Of a stretch of 64,000 nucleotides of DNA, positions 59,296-64,000 are shown piece by piece; within the stretch, counting starts at the first letter, position 1; every line of letters begins with the position of its first letter. Origin of the DNA: Bacteroidales bacterium. GTDB taxonomy: Bacteria; Bacteroidota; Bacteroidia; Bacteroidales; UBA932. The stretch covers positions 434,001-498,000 of the forward strand of contig JAJFVD010000003.1 in NCBI GenBank assembly GCA_021371955.1, read 5' to 3'. A program made the position numbers and the translations under genes. Under the pieces are notes generated by a model. It did no database searches, was not told the DNA's origin, and was given only the letters and a program-made list of their open reading frames with translations.

Positions 59296-60618
59296 CTATG
59301 CTGTTTTCCAATATTTTTCAAGAATCTCAGCCTTTATACTCAACTCTTCCTTGGTGAAATATTTTTTGAACAGTTCCCAGGCAGTGTCGAGCATTTCGGT
59401 GATATTTATGTTTACGTCTATAGCCAGAAGACTGTTTGAATATGCTTTTGCATAATCAAGGCACCTCATGTCATAGTCGCTAAGGTCAAAACCATTCTCA
59501 AGTTTTGTTTTTGCATTGGCAGCATCGGCATATAGCCTCACAGCCGCATTCATTACGTAGTTGTGGTCTTCCCTTGTCTTCTTGCCAATTACAAGCTGTT
59601 TCAAACGTGATAAAGACCTGAATGGGTCAACAATAACTTTTCCGGTATCGGTATCAGTTCTCAGGAACAACTGTCCTTCGGTGATATATCCGGTGTTATC
59701 CGGTATAGCGTGAGTGATGTCCCCGCCGCTAAGAGTCGTAACAGCGATGATGGTTATAGAGCCACCGGTAGGCAGCTGCACGGCTTTCTCATAAATTTTT
59801 GCAAGATCGGAGTAAAGCGATCCCGGCATTGAGTCTTTTGACGGAATCTGGTCCATCCTGTTACTTACGATACTTAAAGCATCGGCATAAAGGGTCATGT
59901 CTGTAAGAAGGACAAGAACCTTTTCATTTTTGTCCACCGCAAAATATTCTGCTGCAGTGAGTGCCATGTCGGGTATCAAAAGGCGCTCAACAGGGGGCTG
60001 TTCCGTAGTGTTTACAAAACTGATTATTTTATTTAATGCTCCTGCATTTTCGAACATCTGCTTAAAGTAAAGATAATCGTCGTTGGTGAGACCCATGCCT
60101 CCCAGTATGATTTTATCAACATCAGCCTTAAGTGCAACTTGTGCCATTACCTGATTATAGGGCTGATCAGGGTCTGCAAAAAAAGGAATTTTTTGTCCTG
60201 AAACAAGTGTGTTATTAAGGTCAATACCTGCGATACCAGTAGGAATCAATTCCGATGGCTGTTTTCTTCTGTAAGGATTTACGGATGGCCCGCCGATATA
60301 TCTTCTCTCTCCCTCAACAAGCGGGCGGTTGTCAATTGGTTGCCCGTAAGAGTTGAAGAATCTTCCTGCCAGATCTTCACTTACATTTAATGCAGGAGGT
60401 TCTCCGAAAAATACAACTTCTGCATTGGTAGCAATCCCGTCTGTACCTTCAAACACCTGAAGGGTTACAAGATCGCCTTTAATCTTTACAACCTGAGCTA
60501 ACCGGCCGGCAACAGATGCAAGTTCCTCATTGGCTACACCACCTGCTCTTAGCGAAATGGTCGCTTTTGAAATGGCCTCCAGTTTTGTGTATATTTTTTG
60601 AAATGCTTTACTTGCCAT
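59296..60618 (-). CDS. V-type ATP synthase subunit B
   Basis: The non-catalytic nucleotide-binding-like subunit, 440 residues. It has FYNSYGQPIDNRP-type residues (RFFNSYGQPIDNRP), PSELIPTGIAGIDLNNTLVSGQKIPFF, the arginine-finger region SLSRL near the C-terminus, and no P-loop. The start is ATG 60618 with a good ribosome-binding site AAGGAG 7 nt upstream (complement of 60626-60631); an in-frame TTG at 60624 is not needed. It overlaps the end of subunit A by 11 nt. Confidence 0.94.
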   Translation of the reverse strand: MASKAFQKIYTKLEAISKATISLRAGGVANEELASVAGRLAQVVKIKGDLVTLQVFEGTDGIATNAEVVFFGEPPALNVSEDLAGRFFNSYGQPIDNRPLVEGERRYIGGPSVNPYRRKQPSELIPTGIAGIDLNNTLVSGQKIPFFADPDQPYNQVMAQVALKADVDKIILGGMGLTNDDYLYFKQMFENAGALNKIISFVNTTEQPPVERLLIPDMALTAAEYFAVDKNEKVLVLLTDMTLYADALSIVSNRMDQIPSKDSMPGSLYSDLAKIYEKAVQLPTGGSITIIAVTTLSGGDITHAIPDNTGYITEGQLFLRTDTDTGKVIVDPFRSLSRLKQLVIGKKTREDHNYVMNAAVRLYADAANAKTKLENGFDLSDYDMRCLDYAKAYSNSLLAIDVNINITEMLDTAWELFKKYFTKEELSIKAEILEKYWKTA

Positions 60619-62359
60619 GGCCAATCTCCTTATTTAATTGTTCGAGATAATTGTTAAACTCTGTGCTTTTGTATTCGGAATAGTTCATCTGACGCATAAT
60701 GTTGATAAGCTTTTTGTAAAAGTTACCACACTCTTCAAAACCATCAAATTCAAAGTCTGTATTGCAAATATCAATAACCAGTTCGTACATCATTTTTTGC
60801 CTTTCAAGCGGTGTTGACTGGTCAATTTTATCGTAAGCATCCTGCTGAAGAATAATAAAATCAAGAAGTTCGGATTTCCAGTACCTTGTGTGATAATCAA
60901 TAGGAACACCATCATCCCCGAGAATATTAATCTGGTCGTATGCCTCTTTTCCCCTAAGTGCTATATTTTTTCCTTTCAATACTTTTTCTACCCAGTCCGG
61001 GCTAATCCTTTTTTGCAAATCTTCAATGATTTCGGGATATTCAAGATATTTCGAATAAGAATCAATTGGGTCTACGGCCGGATATCTTTTCTTGTCTGCA
61101 CGGTTTTGGGAAAGCGCATAGAAACATCTTGCGGCTTTCTTGGTAGACTCCGTAACGGGTTCTTTTAGGTTACCACCCGCAGGAGATACGGTTCCGATAA
61201 ATGTAACAGACCCGGTATTTCCGTTATTGAGGTTAACGATACCTGCTCTTGCGTAGAAACTGGAAATGATTGCCGGCAGGTCCATTGGAAATGCGTCTGC
61301 TCCCGGAAGCTCTTCCATACGATTTGACATCTCACGGAGTGCCTGTGCCCAGCGGGAAGTAGAGTCTGCCAAAAGAAGTACTTTATGACCCATTGAACGG
61401 TAATATTCGCCTATTGTCATTGCGGTATATACAGATGCTTCGCGTGCTGCAACGGGCATGTTGGATGTGTTGCATATGATTGTAGTCCGCTCCATGAGCT
61501 TCCTGCCTGTTCGTGGGTCAATAAGTTCCGGAAATTCGGTGAAAGTTTCAACCACTTCATTCGCCCGCTCTCCGCATGCTGCTATAATAATAACATCGGC
61601 ATCGGCCTGTTTTGATATAGCGTGCTGAAGAACAGTTTTGCCGCATCCGAACGGTCCGGGAATAAAGCCTGTTCCACCTTCTGCTATTGGGTTAAATGTG
61701 TCAATTGTTCTAACGCCGGTCTCCATAATTCTGAAGGGTCTGGGTTTGTCGTTATATGCAGTAATAGCAACCTTAACCGGCCACTTCTGCATCATTGTGA
61801 TTGCATGTTCCTGTCCCTCTTCGCCTGTGACAACTGCTAAAGTGTCGGTTACCTTATATTCACCTGCCGGAGCAATCGTTTTAACGGTATACTCTCCTTT
61901 GAAAGCGAACGGAACCATAATTTTATGTGATAACCATCCTTCAAGAACCTCTCCGATCCAGTCAGCTGCAATTACCATGTCGCCTGGTTTAGCAGTTGGC
62001 GTGAATTTCCATAGTTTATCCAGATCCAGTGGCTCTGTATGTTCACCTCTTGTAAGAAACACACCTTTCATTGTTTCAAGGTTGTTCTGAAGACCGTCAT
62101 AGTTACTTGAAAGAATTCCCGGGCCAAGTGCTACCTCGAGCATGTGCCCCTGAAATTCGGCTTCATGATCTACTTTTAAACCGCGGGTGCTTTCATAAAC
62201 CTGTACGAACACATTTTTACCGGTAACTTTTATTACCTCTGCCATCAGTTTGGTACCATCAAGGTCAATATAGCAGATTTCATTCTGGGAAACAGGACCA
62301 TCAACCTCGATTGTCACAAGGTTGGCAATGATCCCCTTTACTTTTCCTCTGGTTTTCAT
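60608..62359 (-). CDS. V-type ATP synthase subunit A (catalytic)
   Basis: The catalytic subunit, 583 residues, with the Walker A motif GPFGCGKT (about residue 235), the A-type bulge region before it, Walker B VLLLADSTSRWAQALREMSNRMEELPG and the conserved SPAGGNLKEPVTESTKK. The non-homologous insertion typical of A subunits is at about 95-190. It starts 6 nt after the DUF2764 gene. ATP turnover should drive, or be driven by, Na+ flow given the rotor residues in subunit K. Confidence 0.96.
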   Translation of the reverse strand: MKTRGKVKGIIANLVTIEVDGPVSQNEICYIDLDGTKLMAEVIKVTGKNVFVQVYESTRGLKVDHEAEFQGHMLEVALGPGILSSNYDGLQNNLETMKGVFLTRGEHTEPLDLDKLWKFTPTAKPGDMVIAADWIGEVLEGWLSHKIMVPFAFKGEYTVKTIAPAGEYKVTDTLAVVTGEEGQEHAITMMQKWPVKVAITAYNDKPRPFRIMETGVRTIDTFNPIAEGGTGFIPGPFGCGKTVLQHAISKQADADVIIIAACGERANEVVETFTEFPELIDPRTGRKLMERTTIICNTSNMPVAAREASVYTAMTIGEYYRSMGHKVLLLADSTSRWAQALREMSNRMEELPGADAFPMDLPAIISSFYARAGIVNLNNGNTGSVTFIGTVSPAGGNLKEPVTESTKKAARCFYALSQNRADKKRYPAVDPIDSYSKYLEYPEIIEDLQKRISPDWVEKVLKGKNIALRGKEAYDQINILGDDGVPIDYHTRYWKSELLDFIILQQDAYDKIDQSTPLERQKMMYELVIDICNTDFEFDGFEECGNFYKKLINIMRQMNYSEYKSTEFNNYLEQLNKEIGHGK

Positions 62360-62365
62360 ATATAA

Positions 62366-63022
62366 TTAATTATTTGTCTCGTTTTCGCTCTCTTCTTCTT
62401 TCTTGTATGACCCTCTGACATCTTCAACAAGTTCTTTGAAGAGCAGCGCACCCTGTTTTTTATCCAACGTATCCCATCTGTTTATGATAAGAAGCTTCAG
62501 AATAAAACCAAGCAGGTAATCGATGTCAAAATAGCTGAATGTATTTATTTCATTCGCTTTTTTCCACCGTAGCATATCAATATTCTGTTCTCTTTCAAGG
62601 ATATTTGATCCTGAAAGGACAGCCATAAGTTTTGTGAGGTCCCCGAAAAACTCACTTGCTCCAAAATCTGCAGCTTTGCTTGTTTTTAAAGCATCTGTAA
62701 GAGGGGAGTTCCCAATCAGGAATTGCCCGGCATCCATTGAACTTCTACGCGATAGAAATGCAGCCTGAATGTTTCTTAAATCGAGGTCGTATTTGAAATA
62801 CTCATTAAGAAAACGGTTTTTTGTATGCATAACCTCCCTGTAAAAGTGGTTGGTGAGATTTTCTCCCTTCAGGCCAAAAATGAGCCAGTCGATACAGCGC
62901 TTGTCTCTTGGAGGGATATTGATAAATATTTGCTCAAGAATGGCGTTTACATCGTAATTGCTCCTTTCGAAATCAAGGACTATCTCCGGAAGGCTAGCAA
63001 TGAGATATGGATAATTTCTCAT
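62366..63022 (-). CDS. DUF2764 family protein of the V-ATPase operon
   Basis: A 218-residue all-alpha protein of DUF2764, found in V-ATPase operons of Bacteroidetes and spirochetes. It opens MRNYPYLIASLPEIVLDF. In this operon there is no gene for subunit C/d, and DUF2764 proteins occupy that slot, so it probably couples the central stalk to the rotor. The start follows subunit E by 2 nt. The assignment of the coupling role is inference from position and helical content. Confidence 0.85.
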   Translation of the reverse strand: MRNYPYLIASLPEIVLDFERSNYDVNAILEQIFINIPPRDKRCIDWLIFGLKGENLTNHFYREVMHTKNRFLNEYFKYDLDLRNIQAAFLSRRSSMDAGQFLIGNSPLTDALKTSKAADFGASEFFGDLTKLMAVLSGSNILEREQNIDMLRWKKANEINTFSYFDIDYLLGFILKLLIINRWDTLDKKQGALLFKELVEDVRGSYKKEEESENETNN

Positions 63023-63024
63023 TA

Positions 63025-63639
63025 TTATTCGGCAAATAAAAATTCACGAGTCTTTGGTTTAAGATACTCGCTGAATAATTGTTGCAAATCTTTATCTGTG
63101 AAGCTGATATGATATCCTTCTTCTTTTGGGCCGATTTTAAATCCTGTTGTGATTTTATTGTCGAAAACGATGTTAACTCCCCCTTTGAGCTGGCTGATTA
63201 TTTCGCTCTTCAGAAATGAATCAAGTTCATTTCTTTTATTCTCGGGAAGAAGAAGAGAAAGAGAGACAGAATCTCCGCTTTTTGGGTTAAAAGACGCGAT
63301 AGCTGCTTCTATCAAACTTTTAAGAAAAGAAATCTTGTCAGTTATTTCAGAAACCGGCTTGTTAAAGCCATTGGCAACAATGGAGTTCTCGATTTGATTT
63401 TTTAATGCTGTCAGACTTTGTCTGGAAGCCATCTTAACCTCCATCTCCATCTTAAGCCGGATATCCTCGGCATCTTTATTTGCTTTGGAGATTATCTTTG
63501 AATACTCTTCCTTTGCTTTTGAGATAATTTCGGCAGCCTCTTTTCCGGCTTTTGCAACCATTTCCTCTGCCTCTTGTTTCCCTTTGGATAACCCTTCAAC
63601 ATAGAGTTTATCAGTAAGTTCCTGCAACTTGTTTTGCAT
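63025..63639 (-). CDS. V-type ATP synthase subunit E (peripheral stalk)
   Basis: A 204-residue peripheral-stalk subunit. The first 100 residues are a charged coiled coil rich in Ala, Glu and Lys (KQEAEEMVAKAGKEAAEII and KANKDAEDIRLKMEMEVKMA); the C-terminal part is a globular head. I start it at ATG 63639 (MQNKLQELTDKLY); an upstream in-frame TTG at 63669 is inside the promoter box. It is the first gene of the operon. No separate G/H stalk subunit gene is present. Confidence 0.88.
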   Translation of the reverse strand: MQNKLQELTDKLYVEGLSKGKQEAEEMVAKAGKEAAEIISKAKEEYSKIISKANKDAEDIRLKMEMEVKMASRQSLTALKNQIENSIVANGFNKPVSEITDKISFLKSLIEAAIASFNPKSGDSVSLSLLLPENKRNELDSFLKSEIISQLKGGVNIVFDNKITTGFKIGPKEEGYHISFTDKDLQQLFSEYLKPKTREFLFAE

Positions 63640-63666
63640 ACCTTTTCTTTTAAAAATCAATAGAGA

Positions 63667-63674
63667 CAAAGATA
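63667..63674 (-). promoter_or_regulatory. -7 promoter box of the V-ATPase operon
   Basis: Minus strand TATCTTTG, an exact match to TAnnTTTG, 27 nt before the ATG at 63639. It is just downstream of the terminator of the decarboxylase gene and marks the start of the seven-gene V-ATPase unit. Confidence 0.65.
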
Positions 63675-63686
63675 AATTAAAAAAAC

Positions 63687-63716
63687 AAAAAAAGCACCTC
63701 TTTCGAGATGCTTTTT
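63687..63716 (-). terminator. Terminator of the decarboxylase beta-subunit gene
   Basis: A short stem GCA(C)CTC / GAG(A)TGC around TTTC (63694-63711), one mismatch, flanked by A-run and T-run; the minus-strand transcript ends in seven T residues. It lies 21 nt past the stop at 63737. Confidence 0.8.
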
Positions 63717-63736
63717 AATATAAAATTACAGGGAAT

Positions 63737-64000
63737 TTATGATAAAAATCCTAATAAAATACCTGCTGCAACAGCACTTCCTATTACACCCGCAACATTT
63801 GGTCCCATTGCGTGCATAAGAAGGTAGTTTGTTTTGTCATATTCGAGTCCCACAAGGTTGGATACCCTCGCCGAATCCGGTACAGCAGAAACCCCTGCAT
63901 TCCCTATTAATGGATTGATTTTATTACCCTCTTTAAGGAAAAGATTGAAGAATTTCACAAACAGAACCCCGGCACCAGTCGCAATCACAAATGAAGCAGC
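63737..64000 (-). CDS. Na+-translocating decarboxylase subunit beta, C-terminal part
   Basis: The last 87 codons of a gene that runs off the window. The peptide holds [20 protein letters not shown] and [21 protein letters not shown], the conserved C-terminal blocks of the beta subunit of oxaloacetate, methylmalonyl-CoA and glutaconyl-CoA decarboxylases (OadB/MmdB/GcdB), including the [13 protein letters not shown] segment in the Na+ channel. The enzyme pumps Na+ out with biotin-linked decarboxylation. Which decarboxylase it is cannot be told from this piece. It precedes the Na+-type V-ATPase operon. Confidence 0.93.
   Translation of the reverse strand, partial: AASFVIATGAGVLFVKFFNLFLKEGNKINPLIGNAGVSAVPDSARVSNLVGLEYDKTNYLLMHAMGPNVAGVIGSAVAAGILLGFLS

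Overview
The window (about 40% GC) looks like a chromosomal segment of a member of the phylum Bacteroidota, most likely Bacteroidales. The signs are a Na+-type V-ATPase operon (E-DUF2764-A-B-D-I-K) beside a sodium-pumping decarboxylase beta subunit, a flexirubin-type pigment cluster, TamB divergent from TsaD, a BlaI/BlaR1 pair whose sensor ends in a TonB_C domain, and repeated matches to the Bacteroidetes -7 promoter box TAnnTTTG placed 10-40 nt before genes. No species can be named from this.

Layout. 1-16.3 kb holds housekeeping genes: the end of mnmA, a TIGR01777 epimerase, a metallo-beta-lactamase-fold hydrolase, an RsmI-like methyltransferase, folB, mtaB, tamB, tsaD, an FAD protein, a 640-bp non-coding stretch with two related palindromic repeats, a SlyD-type isomerase, tldE/tldD and a WYL regulator. 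16.3-45.2 kb is one uninterrupted same-strand run of 23 tightly packed, often overlapping genes that I read as a flexirubin-type aryl polyene/dialkylresorcinol cluster. 45.2-49.3 kb has a TonB_C-like secreted protein, tRNA-Gly(CCC), an M14 carboxypeptidase, a zeta-type kinase with a 51-codon partner, a TIGR02757 protein and a small lipoprotein. 49.4-56.3 kb holds blaI/blaR1 with a tandem operator, a TPR protein, rpmE2, and a glmM-namZ-Bax inhibitor operon. 56.4-64 kb is the V-ATPase operon and the 3' end of a Na+-translocating decarboxylase beta subunit.

How the pigment genes fit together (partly inference). A tyrosine ammonia-lyase makes 4-coumarate and an adenylate-forming ligase activates it for loading on the first ACP. 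Three ketosynthases plus a chain-length-factor-like partner, a FabG-type reductase and two hot-dog dehydratases extend the polyene. An FAD desaturase/isomerase-like enzyme, a B12-radical SAM protein and a methyltransferase domain could tailor it. A FabZ-like/thioesterase set, two LolA-like proteins, a LolB-like lipoprotein, an MMPL exporter (fused to an acyltransferase and a methyltransferase) and an ABC transporter could carry intermediates or product to the outer membrane. DarA and DarB would make the dialkylresorcinol alcohol, and one of the acyltransferases (LpxL-type, PlsC-type, BtrH-type or C45 Ntn-hydrolase) could make the ester. The run starts 27 nt after a clear -7 box (16310-16317), just downstream of the WYL regulator, and has a second -7 box at 38767-38774 that can drive the lolA2-darA-darB-BtrH-ABC-ACP half independently.
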